The notes beneath the pieces are model-generated. The model saw only the letters and a program-made list of their open reading frames with translations. It did no database searches and was not told the DNA's origin. 64,000 nucleotides of DNA from Erwinia persicina. Lineage in GTDB: Bacteria > Pseudomonadota > Gammaproteobacteria > Enterobacterales > Enterobacteriaceae. Positions 51,327-58,671 of the stretch are shown here, one piece after another (the first letter of the stretch is position 1; the number at the start of each line of letters is the position of its first letter). The DNA is taken from the NCBI RefSeq assembly GCF_014838825.1, contig NZ_JACYMO010000012.1, positions 1 to 64,000 on the forward strand, written 5' to 3'. Both the position numbers and the translations under genes were made by a program.

Positions 51327-52649
51327 TTATTGGCAAATCAGAAAAATAAGACGGTGCAGTGCGGCTGCGTCGGGCAGACGGGCCTCCGTGAGGAGGGTTT
51401 GCGCCTGCGCAGCCGGCAGTGCCGCAAGGCTGCGTTGTAATTTGGCCTGCACATCGGTGAAAGCGGCCGCGGTTTCGCGGCGGGTAACACAGTGGCTCAG
51501 GGTTCGGCCATCACTCAGCCACAGCGTGACACAGTGAAAACGGCGATCAGGATCGAGTTCGTCGGCCGGTGCGGTGGGATCCGGCCGGCGGGTGACACGT
51601 GACGCCAGCGCCGCAATAGCGGGCTTCACCGGGGCTTCACTGTAATTGTCCAGCGCCACGCCCCCATTGATCAGTGCATCAGCAATGACGTACTCCAGGC
51701 TGAAGCGCGCTTCCACTCCATTCTGCGGGGTGACAATATTTGCAGCGGTATCCGCACCCGGCGGGAAACCAACCTCTATGCGTTCGATCACATTCGGGGT
51801 TATTTCTTCCCCGGCGGCCAGCAGCTGTTCACGCAGCACGAATGCCGCTTCTGCCGCGCTGTGCGTGCCGCCGCAGGTTGGATAGCGTTTAAACTCCAGG
51901 CCGGGCTCCTCAATGCGCCACGGCTGACCCCAGCCGCTCAGCAGCGCCTGCGGCTGAGCGGCGCCAAAGCCCAGCGTCTGCAGAAAGCTGTCCAGTACAC
52001 CGCTGCGCTGACCACCAAACCCTGCCTGTGCCAGCTGTACGCTGCTGACCGCACTGCGTGCCGCCAGGCCCGCGTGCAGTGGCTTTGCCGCTGAACCAAA
52101 CTGGCTGCGCAGCCCGGAGGCCTGGGTCGCCGCCAGCCCGAGGGCTACCTGGGTTTCCGCCGTGCTGAGAGCCAGCAGACGACAGGCAGCGCCCGCCGCC
52201 GCAACGGTGCCCAGCGTGGCGGTGCTGTGGAAACCGGCAGAATAATGGCGGGTGCCGATGGCTTTCCCCAGCCGGCCTGCCAGCTCGACGCCCACGATGT
52301 AAGCATCTAGAAACTGTTCCGGCGTGACTGAGCTCCGATCTTTACTTAACGCCAGCAGTGCGGAGAGCACCACGGTCGTCGGATGACCGCGAAAATCGGT
52401 ATGATAATCATCAAAATCGAGCGAATGGCTCATATACCCAAGCTGTAAGGCGAGGTTTTCCAGAGAGTGTTCGGCCGGATAAACGCGAAACACCGCATCC
52501 AGACCGCTATCGATGACACTGCCGTGCAGCACAGGAAACAGACAGGCGAAATAATCCGTTACGCCGTCACGGGCATAACGCCGCTGTTGCTCGCCGGGAT
52601 GATGGCTTAAAATATGTTGAGCCAGCCGGGCGGTAAGTGAAATGTTCAA
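51327..52649 (-). CDS. MmgE/PrpD family protein
   Basis: A 440-aa protein of the 2-methylcitrate dehydratase/IDS-epimerase-like superfamily. It has YMSHSLDFDDYHTDFRGHPTTVVLSALLAL (the HxxDFDD and GHP motifs), GFHSTATLGTVAAAGAACRLL and FKRYPTCGGTHSAAEA. It is the first gene of a five-gene operon and probably sets its transcript start. B. subtilis YxeQ, in the yxe operon, belongs to the same family, supporting a related pathway. The reaction is not known. Confidence 0.85.
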   Translation of the reverse strand: MNISLTARLAQHILSHHPGEQQRRYARDGVTDYFACLFPVLHGSVIDSGLDAVFRVYPAEHSLENLALQLGYMSHSLDFDDYHTDFRGHPTTVVLSALLALSKDRSSVTPEQFLDAYIVGVELAGRLGKAIGTRHYSAGFHSTATLGTVAAAGAACRLLALSTAETQVALGLAATQASGLRSQFGSAAKPLHAGLAARSAVSSVQLAQAGFGGQRSGVLDSFLQTLGFGAAQPQALLSGWGQPWRIEEPGLEFKRYPTCGGTHSAAEAAFVLREQLLAAGEEITPNVIERIEVGFPPGADTAANIVTPQNGVEARFSLEYVIADALINGGVALDNYSEAPVKPAIAALASRVTRRPDPTAPADELDPDRRFHCVTLWLSDGRTLSHCVTRRETAAAFTDVQAKLQRSLAALPAAQAQTLLTEARLPDAAALHRLIFLICQ

Positions 52650-52669
52650 AAGACACCTTTTTTAATAAG

Positions 52670-52749
52670 GTATTGACAGAAATCAATACGTTATAAATTA
52701 CCGCCATTTTCTTCCCTAAGAACGCCGACAGCCAATAACCAACGGTTAT
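52670..52749. promoter_or_regulatory. Inverted repeats upstream of the LLM/ABC operon
   Basis: Two symmetric elements in the 288-bp gap before the MmgE/PrpD gene and msrA: GTATTG-N8-CAATAC (52670-52689) and ATAACC-AAC-GGTTAT (52735-52749). They are candidate operators for the five-gene operon. The regulator is not encoded next to it. No other gene is seen in 52650-52937. Confidence 0.45.
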
Positions 52750-52937
52750 AGTTCATACCGAAATAAACTAAGAAAAAAGGTAGACGCCGATCTCTTTTAT
52801 CAGCCTGCCGTACCGGACAGACAGGAAGTATGGACGGAGGGTGAAGATGAAAAACGCATTGACGTCCCACCGTAACGCGCTAAGGTTAATCTCACATTCT
52901 TAGTCAAACAGCAGACCTACCCCTGAAGGAGTGACAA

Positions 52938-53474
52938 ATGTCGACAGAATACGCAACCCTCGCCGGAGGCTGCTTCTGGTGTACTGAAGCCGTGTTCAAA
53001 CAGATCAACGGCGTGCAGTCACTGGAAAGTGGTTATATTGGCGGCCATACGGAAAACCCGACCTATAAGCAGGTGTGCAACGGGGATACCGGGCACGCGG
53101 AAGCGATCCGCATCGGCTTTGATCCTGACGTTATCAGCTACGGCGATCTGCTGGATATCAGTTTCGCCACGCACGATCCCACTCAGCTTAACCGCCAGGG
53201 GAATGATATTGGCACGCAGTACCGTTCTGCTATTTTCCCTGCCTGCCCTGAGCAGGAGGCTGAAGCACAGGCGGCCATTGCACGTGCTCAGGCTGAACAT
53301 ACCGATCCGGTGGTAACCACCATCGAAGCCGATGGCACCTGGTATCCGGCTGAAGATTATCACCAGGACTACTGGGCCGGAGAAGGACAGGAAAACCGTT
53401 ACTGCCTGGCCGTAATCCCCCCCAAGCTGCAGAAACTGCGTAAGCGCTTTGCCGCGAAGACCGTCACGGGCTAG
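52938..53474 (+). CDS. msrA: Peptide-methionine (S)-S-oxide reductase
   Basis: A 178-aa enzyme that repairs oxidised methionine. The catalytic motif GGCFWCTEAVF (Cys near residue 13) and the downstream GDTGHAEAIRIGFDP, THDPTQLNRQGNDIGTQYRSAIF and AEDYHQDYW are classic MsrA. AAGGAG lies 7 nt before the ATG. It is divergent from the sulfur-related operon. Its stop codon shares CTAG with the stop of the convergent efflux gene. Confidence 0.93.
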   Translation: MSTEYATLAGGCFWCTEAVFKQINGVQSLESGYIGGHTENPTYKQVCNGDTGHAEAIRIGFDPDVISYGDLLDISFATHDPTQLNRQGNDIGTQYRSAIFPACPEQEAEAQAAIARAQAEHTDPVVTTIEADGTWYPAEDYHQDYWAGEGQENRYCLAVIPPKLQKLRKRFAAKTVTG

Positions 53475-54844
53475 TTATCCTCCCGCGCCAGCTGTCTCCG
53501 GCTGGCGCGGCGTACCGAATAGAGCGCCACCGCCCCTCCCACGCACGACAGCAACACCAGCAGCCACATCACCCACTGATAACCGTAAACCGCTCCACCG
53601 GACTGATACATACGGGTTGCCACCGCCAGCCCCAGTGCGCCCCCGAGGTTGTGCAGCGTCCAGGCTATTCCTATCCCCTGCCCGTGCTGAGACTGCGGCA
53701 AGGCATCCAACGCCGCCGTCACCGAAGGCCCGAGGATCGCCCCCCATCCTGCCCCCATCATGACCCCGGCCAGCGCGATCCGACTGAGCGAGAGCGTGCT
53801 GCCGGACGCGCTCTGTAACAGCGCGGAGCAGGCCAGCAGAAAAAATCCGGCCGTCATCACCCTCCACGGCCCGTACCTGTCACCCAGCCTGCCCGAAAGA
53901 GGTGAAATCAGCGCCATCACCAGCGTCACCGGCAGCAGCATCAGTCCCAGCTGCGCATCGCTGAGACCGAAGCGTTCAACCAGACGAAACGGTATCATCA
54001 TAAAAGCGACACAGTAAAAGATGGCCAGAAGAACCGATAAGGCACAGGCGCGGCAAAAGGCACCAGAACCCAAAACGCTGAAATCAATCAGCGGTTGTAC
54101 CGTCCGCCGCTCTACGCGCACGAAAACCAGCAGGAACAGGATGGCCGTCCCCAGCGTTGCCAGTGAAACGAAAGCCGACCAGCCCCAGCGCGTTACATAA
54201 CCCGACCAGACCAGCAGCGGCACCAGACCAGCCACCATCAGCAGCCAGCCGCGATAATCCACGCGCGGGCGGGGTGATGGTGGCGCTGAAGGTATCAGCC
54301 CCAGACAGAGCGTAAAACTGAGCAGGATCAGCGGCACGTTGATCAGGAAAATAGATCGCCAGCCGGACACGCTCATCAGCCATCCTCCGGCTACCGGGCC
54401 AACAGCCAGCCCCAGTCCATTAGCCGCAAAGAGCAGGCCAAGCGCCCTCCCCCGCCGTTCCCGGGGAACGGCTTCAACCAGTATGGCGGCGGTCACAGTG
54501 TACAGTACGGCACACCCTGCGCCCTGCAGTAGACGTAAGAGGTTCAGCATCATCAGCCCCGATGACAGCCCGGCACCCAGCGAGGCCAGGCCAAATACCA
54601 GCATGCCGGCATACAGCATCTGACGCTGTCCGAAGCGTTCCGCCAGCCGTGCTGTGAGCACCATGCAGCAGCAAAGTGCCATAACGAATAGCGTCATCGC
54701 CCACTGCACGCTGCCGGGGCCCACCGTAAACTGCCTTTGTAAGGCCGGCAGTGCGGTGTTCACGATGGTGAAGTCAATACACCCTAAAAAGCTGGCCAGA
54801 CAAATGCCGGCCTGCAGTCGGTATAGCGATGACGGGTTTGTCAT
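53471..54844 (-). CDS. DHA2-family MFS drug/efflux transporter
   Basis: A 457-aa proton-driven exporter with about 14 helices, of the EmrB/QacA type: DFTIVNTALPALQRQF (helix 1 motif D1), GQRQMLYAGMLVF after motif A-like ARLAERFGQR, and motif C GLGLAVGPVAGGWLMSVSGWRSIFLINVP. The substrate is not predictable. It is divergent from a LysR regulator that probably controls it, and its stop overlaps the msrA stop. Confidence 0.87.
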   Translation of the reverse strand: MTNPSSLYRLQAGICLASFLGCIDFTIVNTALPALQRQFTVGPGSVQWAMTLFVMALCCCMVLTARLAERFGQRQMLYAGMLVFGLASLGAGLSSGLMMLNLLRLLQGAGCAVLYTVTAAILVEAVPRERRGRALGLLFAANGLGLAVGPVAGGWLMSVSGWRSIFLINVPLILLSFTLCLGLIPSAPPSPRPRVDYRGWLLMVAGLVPLLVWSGYVTRWGWSAFVSLATLGTAILFLLVFVRVERRTVQPLIDFSVLGSGAFCRACALSVLLAIFYCVAFMMIPFRLVERFGLSDAQLGLMLLPVTLVMALISPLSGRLGDRYGPWRVMTAGFFLLACSALLQSASGSTLSLSRIALAGVMMGAGWGAILGPSVTAALDALPQSQHGQGIGIAWTLHNLGGALGLAVATRMYQSGGAVYGYQWVMWLLVLLSCVGGAVALYSVRRASRRQLAREDN

Positions 54845-54913
54845 GTTGCAGGGCTCCTTAAATCGGGATGGCTCCAGCCTGACACGAATTTCTGTCTTCT
54901 TTTACGCGATAAT

Positions 54914-54930
54914 TTCGTCATACTGGCGAA
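54914..54930. promoter_or_regulatory. LysR-type site between efflux gene and its regulator
   Basis: TTCG-N9-CGAA, a 17-bp interrupted palindrome of LysR type, lies in the 111-bp divergent gap, 26 bp before the LysR gene start. Confidence 0.4.
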
Positions 54931-54955
54931 TCGACATCGTCATTCAGGGGCTGAG

Positions 54956-55855
54956 ATGATCAACAGTGACAGACTCCACAGCATTCGTGCTTTTGTACAG
55001 GCGGCCCGGGCGGGCGGATTCAGCCGGGCGGCGGAGCAGCTTGGCCAGTCCCGTTCCACGGTTGGGAAAGCCGTTGCGCGTCTCGAAGCCCGTCTGCAGG
55101 TAAAACTGTTTCAGCGCACCACACGTTCGCTGTCTCTGACCAGCGAAGGCTGGCGCTTTTACGAAGACTGCCTGCACATCCTCGCCAGCCTGGATGCCGC
55201 AGAAAACCGGCTGGCCCAGCATGCCCGTGAGCCCGCGGGTCGTTTGCGGATCAGCGCCCCTCCCCTCTTCGGTGAAAAATGGGTGTTGCCCGTACTGCTG
55301 CCGCTCACTCAACAGTGGGATGCGCTGGCGCTCGACATGCAGTTCTCCACGCAGCGCACCGACCTGGCGGCTGAGGGGATGGATCTGGCCGTTCGTATTG
55401 GCGACCCGGGCCAGCATGCCGATCTGACAGCAAGACAGCTGGGCGAGCAGCAGCTCCTGCTCTGTGCCTGCCCTGCCCTGCTGGCCGATCGGCCTTCGCC
55501 AGCAGACATCAGCGACCTGGCGGGTTTCCCCCATCTGACGCTGCTGGAACAGGGGCGTACGCAGCCGTGGCTGCTGAAGACAGCGGTGCATACGCTGACT
55601 CACTGGCAGCCCGACGACCGGCGGCGTTTTAGCACCATGAGCGCCGTGTATGCCGCCGCTCTTGCAGGGTATGGTATTGCCCAACTGCCCCGCTGGCTGG
55701 TCAGTGAAGATCTTCGCACCGGTCACCTGGTCGAGCTGTTGCCGGGATCGCGCGGTCCGGGTCTGCCCGTCTATGTCGTATGGCTGAAAACCCCGGCGAT
55801 GCCCCGACGGCTTCGCTGTGCTATTGATACCCTGCTTGCTGCCTTTCCCCGCTAA
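54956..55855 (+). CDS. LysR-family regulator
   Basis: A 299-aa LysR regulator of the common AaeR/DmlR-like subgroup. N-terminal HTH: RLHSIRAFVQAARAGGFSRAAEQLGQSRSTVGKAVARLEARLQVKLFQRTTRSLSLT; the effector domain begins GRLRISAPPLFGEKWVLPVLLPL. It is divergent from the DHA2 efflux pump, its likely target. It is the last gene before the partition region. Confidence 0.87.
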   Translation: MINSDRLHSIRAFVQAARAGGFSRAAEQLGQSRSTVGKAVARLEARLQVKLFQRTTRSLSLTSEGWRFYEDCLHILASLDAAENRLAQHAREPAGRLRISAPPLFGEKWVLPVLLPLTQQWDALALDMQFSTQRTDLAAEGMDLAVRIGDPGQHADLTARQLGEQQLLLCACPALLADRPSPADISDLAGFPHLTLLEQGRTQPWLLKTAVHTLTHWQPDDRRRFSTMSAVYAAALAGYGIAQLPRWLVSEDLRTGHLVELLPGSRGPGLPVYVVWLKTPAMPRRLRCAIDTLLAAFPR

Positions 55856-55944
55856 ATGAGCCGGGGGATAATGCTATCCGCTTCCCCCCTCCCCTACCGG
55901 TAAACCCTACCGATGTCTTTATCTCACACTCACCTCATAATCCT

Positions 55945-56056
55945 GGGATTCAGGGATTCAGAGATTCAGAGATTCAGGGATTCAGGGATTCAGGGATTCA
56001 GGGATTCAGGGATTCAGGGATTCAGGGATTCAGGGATTCAGGGATTCAGGGATTCA
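55945..56056. repeat. Centromere-like array 1: 14 x 8 bp (GGGATTCA)
   Basis: Fourteen contiguous 8-bp units, twelve GGGATTCA and two GAGATTCA (units 3 and 4). Each unit contains the tetramer GATT, so the array is GATT boxes separated by the spacer CAGG (CAGA twice). Just before it, AATC-CTGG-GATT (55939-55950) puts an inverted box at the same spacing. It lies about 590 bp upstream of the ParF-like gene and is the largest of five such arrays. Any open frame across it codes only for a repetitive peptide and is not a gene. Confidence 0.93.
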
Positions 56057-56097
56057 GCCAGGTATTATTTACTGCTGACAGGGGTAATCAATAGCAG

Positions 56098-56125
56098 GCA
56101 TCTCAGCATCTCAGCATCTCAGCAT
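56098..56125. repeat. Short array 2: 3.5 x 8 bp (GCATCTCA)
   Basis: Three full GCATCTCA units and a GCAT half unit. It has the same 8-bp period as the other arrays but lacks the GATT tetramer, so it may be a separate element or a decayed array. Confidence 0.75.
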
Positions 56126-56160
56126 ACTGCAAAGGATACAGGAGGAGAGTGTCAATAAGA

Positions 56161-56232
56161 AGATTTCAGGATTTCAGGATTTCAGGATTTCAGGATTTCA
56201 GGATTTCAGGATTTCAGGATTTCAGGATTTCA
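56161..56232. repeat. Centromere-like array 3: 9 x 8 bp (GGATTTCA)
   Basis: Nine contiguous 8-bp units, the first AGATTTCA and then eight GGATTTCA. All contain GATT, with the spacer TCAG between boxes. Confidence 0.93.
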
Positions 56233-56285
56233 GGATAATTTTATCATCCATCTAAACGACAACAAACAGTAATGGTGGGAATCTC

Positions 56286-56349
56286 AGGATTCAATGATTC
56301 AATGATTCAATGATTCAATGATTCAATGATTCAATGATTCAATGATTAT
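56286..56349. repeat. Centromere-like array 4: 8 x 8 bp (ATGATTCA)
   Basis: One AGGATTCA, six ATGATTCA and a terminal ATGATTAT. GATT recurs every 8 bp with the spacer CAAT. Confidence 0.93.
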
Positions 56350-56439
56350 GGAATCACCCTTTTCACATTACGTCATGCAGATAAATAGGCATAGCGGTGT
56401 GCAAAGAAAAAGGGGATAAGAGAAGGATTCTACAATCCT

Positions 56440-56503
56440 GAGATTGCATGATTACATGATTACATGATTACATGATTACATGATTACATGATTACATGAT
56501 TAT
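56440..56503. repeat. Centromere-like array 5: 8 x 8 bp (ATGATTAC)
   Basis: Six ATGATTAC units flanked in phase by GAGATTGC before and ATGATTAT after, giving eight GATT boxes at exact 8-bp spacing, mostly with the spacer ACAT. It is the array nearest the ParF-like promoter. Confidence 0.93.
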
Positions 56504-56506
56504 AAA

Positions 56507-56615
56507 ATCCCGGGATATTGTTTGCAATCGCTGATTACGGTATCTTTGTATCACAGGATGACAGAATCCTGTGATGTAAAAATCCTATAATCCCGGGATT
56601 CTGTCATCCCGGGAT
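56507..56615. promoter_or_regulatory. parF promoter-operator region with palindromes
   Basis: Three copies of the palindrome ATCCCGGGAT (56507-56516, 56590-56599, 56606-56615) and one long inverted repeat ATCACAGGAT-N6-ATCCTGTGAT (56550-56575). The middle palindrome extends to AATC-CCGG-GATT, two inverted GATT boxes with a 4-bp spacer, the same geometry as the arrays. A perfect -10 TATAAT (56586-56591) abuts it, so a protein bound there would block the promoter. This is the expected autoregulatory site for the ParG-like protein. Confidence 0.65.
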
Positions 56616-56643
56616 ACCAGCCGGAATCCTGCAGGAGTGCGTC

Positions 56644-57270
56644 ATGGCGACAAAAATCATCTCTTTCCTGAACGGAAAGGGTGGGGTAGGGAAGACCACT
56701 ACCTCCATCAACATTGCCACCTGCCTTGCCCGAAAGGGGCATAAGGTGGTGATGGTTGATACCGATCCTCAGGGCAGTATCAGTAACTGGTACGATGAAG
56801 CAAAGTGCAAATTTGACCTTGCTGAGGCGGCTTCTGAAAAAGAGGTTTATACCGTACGTAAGCAGTTAAAAGAATATGACTATGTGGTGATTGACGGTGC
56901 TGCAGCGATTACTGCCATTTCATCTGCTGCAGTGATGGTCAGCGACCTGGTTCTTATCCCGGTCACACCTTCGCCGCTTGATTTCGCCGCCTGTGGTGCC
57001 ATTCTTGCCGTTGTCGAAGCACGAGAAAATTTGCAGCCGGTGATCGCCCGCTTCCTGATCACTAAAAAAGTGGCGTCAACGCGTATGCTCGAAGTCCTGA
57101 AAGACTCTATCCAGGATACGGGTGTACCTGCGCTCAAAACAGCAACAACGCAGCGTCAGGTGTATATCCGCACGATGCTCGATGGCGGAACGGTATTCGA
57201 TACAACCGACGGGAATGCGAAAGGGGAGATTGAAGTGATGACTAACGAGATCCTGGAGTTACTGGCATGA
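56644..57270 (+). CDS. ParF-like partition ATPase (ParA type Ib)
   Basis: A 208-aa Walker-type ATPase that segregates the plasmid. It is closely similar along its length to ParF of plasmid TP228 (206 aa). The deviant Walker A motif is KGGVGKTTT with the signature lysine, Walker A' is [11 protein letters not shown], and it shares [15 protein letters not shown] and [14 protein letters not shown]. It lacks the N-terminal DNA-binding domain of type Ia ParA, so autoregulation must come from its partner. CAGGAG lies 7 nt before the ATG. It overlaps the ParG-like gene (ATGA) and lies downstream of the 8-bp repeat arrays. Confidence 0.93.
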   Translation: MATKIISFLNGKGGVGKTTTSINIATCLARKGHKVVMVDTDPQGSISNWYDEAKCKFDLAEAASEKEVYTVRKQLKEYDYVVIDGAAAITAISSAAVMVSDLVLIPVTPSPLDFAACGAILAVVEARENLQPVIARFLITKKVASTRMLEVLKDSIQDTGVPALKTATTQRQVYIRTMLDGGTVFDTTDGNAKGEIEVMTNEILELLA

Positions 57271-57479
57271 AAATGAAACTGGGACAACATCGTCAGCTGG
57301 CACCCGCACTGGATGCGGTCAGTAAGCCTGTCACTGGCGCAGTAAAAAAACTGCAAACGAATATTGACGAAGAACTTCACCGTCGCTTCAAAACAGCCTG
57401 TTTTATGCAGGGTCGCGAAATGAAAGACGTTCTGACAGAGCTCATTGAAGGCTGGCTGCCCGAGAATGAAGCCCGATAG
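57267..57479 (+). CDS. ParG-like centromere-binding protein (ribbon-helix-helix)
   Basis: A 70-aa protein with a basic, probably disordered N-terminal tail ([17 protein letters not shown]) and a C-terminal ribbon-helix-helix fold ([37 protein letters not shown]). The match to TP228 ParG (76 aa) is good over the fold: KRVNVNFDEEKHTRFKAAC... The beta strand KLQTNID would contact DNA bases as a dimer. It probably binds both the arrays and the parF operator and stimulates the ParF ATPase through its tail. Its start overlaps the parF stop by 4 nt. Confidence 0.87.
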   Translation: MKMKLGQHRQLAPALDAVSKPVTGAVKKLQTNIDEELHRRFKTACFMQGREMKDVLTELIEGWLPENEAR

Positions 57480-57500
57480 CCTGCGGCCTGGTCAACCTCG

Positions 57501-57641
57501 GATCCTTCCTGAGCAGTCCGGCACCGTTCTGAAACGCGATCCCGGGGAGGATCCTTTTAAAAAAGAGATCTCATCGTCTTTGTTTTTCTTTTTATTTGTT
57601 TAGATCTTTAACTTTAAGGGCTGTTTTTTCTTTTAAGGATC
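57501..57641. promoter_or_regulatory. Cluster of Dam GATC sites and AT-rich DNA left of the iterons
   Basis: Six GATC sites (57501, 57538, 57550, 57567, 57603, 57638) in 141 bp, with an AT-rich stretch at 57555-57635. Dam sites beside an AT-rich segment are usual in origins that melt there. It precedes the first iteron by 20 bp and is a candidate DNA-unwinding region. Confidence 0.5.
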
Positions 57642-57659
57642 AGCGCCTTACAGAGTAAT

Positions 57660-58544
57660 ATGTGGAGTGATTTCCTGCGTCAGGTGGAGTGATTTTCTGT
57701 CTGATGTGGAATGATTTCCTGTTAAATGTAGAGTTTTTTTCTGTTGATAACTTTATGATTTATCGAAATATTATTATGTGGAGACATTTTCTGTGGATAA
57801 CTGTCTTCACGATCCTTTCTGATGCCGTCTTCCTCTCGTCGCTTTCCGCCTGAATGTGGTGTGTCACTCCTGTTGCCGGTCACATTAAAATGACATCGTC
57901 ACTGTAATATAACCTGTAACGTCTCAGGGGGCACTTGCGATGGGCATATTTTAACGAGTTATACCAATAAGTTACCAGAACATATAATTTATACGTGGAG
58001 ACATTTTCGGTAAGAAATCTGCCTGCACATTTTTACGTGGAATGATTTCCTGTTGGCGGAAAGGACGCCGCACTGAGCTAATGTGGAGAAATTTTCTGTC
58101 AGTACCGGATGATGTGACAATGTCACCTTTGTTTGATATGTGGAATCATTTTATGCTGAGTGCCGTAGCACGGGGATACGTGGATAAATTTTCTGTGAAA
58201 GGTGGAGACTTTTCCTGCTGAACGATCAGCTGATCGCCAGAACGTACGCCAGCAGGGTAAGTTAAAGGCGGTAATGTGGAAAGATTTCCTGCAAAGCATG
58301 GGGCTTAACCTGTTGAATAAGTGAGTCAATCATTATAACCCGTATTGCCGTTTCATTGTCCTGTACTGGCTGTCGCGCTGATGTGGAATAATTTCCTGTA
58401 GGAGGGCTGCTAAAGGTGGAGGGATTTTCTGTTACTGGCATGGGTGCTACGTGGAGAAATTTTATGTCAGGCAGGGGGGCTAAAAAGGATCGTTACAGCG
58501 TGAAAGACGATCCTGATACAGGCCAATGTGGAAAGATTTTATGT
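57660..58544 (+). other. oriV: sixteen direct iterons
   Basis: Sixteen copies of a 19-bp iteron, consensus ATGTGGAnnnATTTTCTGT, all in the same orientation. They start at 57660, 57682, 57704, 57726, 57776, 57993, 58035, 58081, 58138, 58178, 58200, 58274, 58381, 58414, 58449 and 58526. The first four are spaced exactly 22 bp apart (about two helical turns); later ones are irregular. They are Rep_3-type initiator binding sites just upstream of the rep gene. A perfect DnaA box (57792-57800) overlaps the fifth. No protein gene is seen in 57480-58671. Confidence 0.9.
57792..57800 (-). promoter_or_regulatory. DnaA box
   Basis: TGTGGATAA on the plus strand is the reverse complement of TTATCCACA, a perfect DnaA box, overlapping the end of iteron 5. 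The adjacent iterons often contain one-mismatch versions. Confidence 0.65.
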
Positions 58545-58625
58545 TCCCATGCGCTTGGGTTCTTTGTAAGGCATTGACTTTAAATATAAAATAACGAAAA
58601 TATTTCACTTTACCTCAATATTTTT

Positions 58626-58644
58626 TGTGTGGAATACTTTGCTG
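58626..58644 (+). repeat. Degenerate iteron at the rep promoter
   Basis: TGTGTGGAATACTTTGCTG resembles the origin iterons (TGTGGA then TTT-CTG) and ends 27 bp before the rep start. It may be the site through which the initiator represses its own gene. Confidence 0.45.
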
Positions 58645-58671
58645 AACATTCCACAAAGGGATCCTGCAAGA

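Noticed and set aside
55913-56158. Open reading frame across array 1 coding for a repeated RDSGIQGF peptide
   Set aside because: The frame is a by-product of 8-bp repeats without stops; it has no ribosome site, and the peptide simply mirrors the DNA repeat.
55945-56503. CRISPR array
   Set aside because: The repeats are 8 bp and contiguous, with 4-bp uniform spacers; there are no 25-40-bp repeats, unique spacers or cas genes.
58627-58671. GTG start extending the initiator by 15 residues
   Set aside because: It lies within an iteron-like element; the ATG at 58672 gives a 325-aa protein equal in length to RepFIB RepA.
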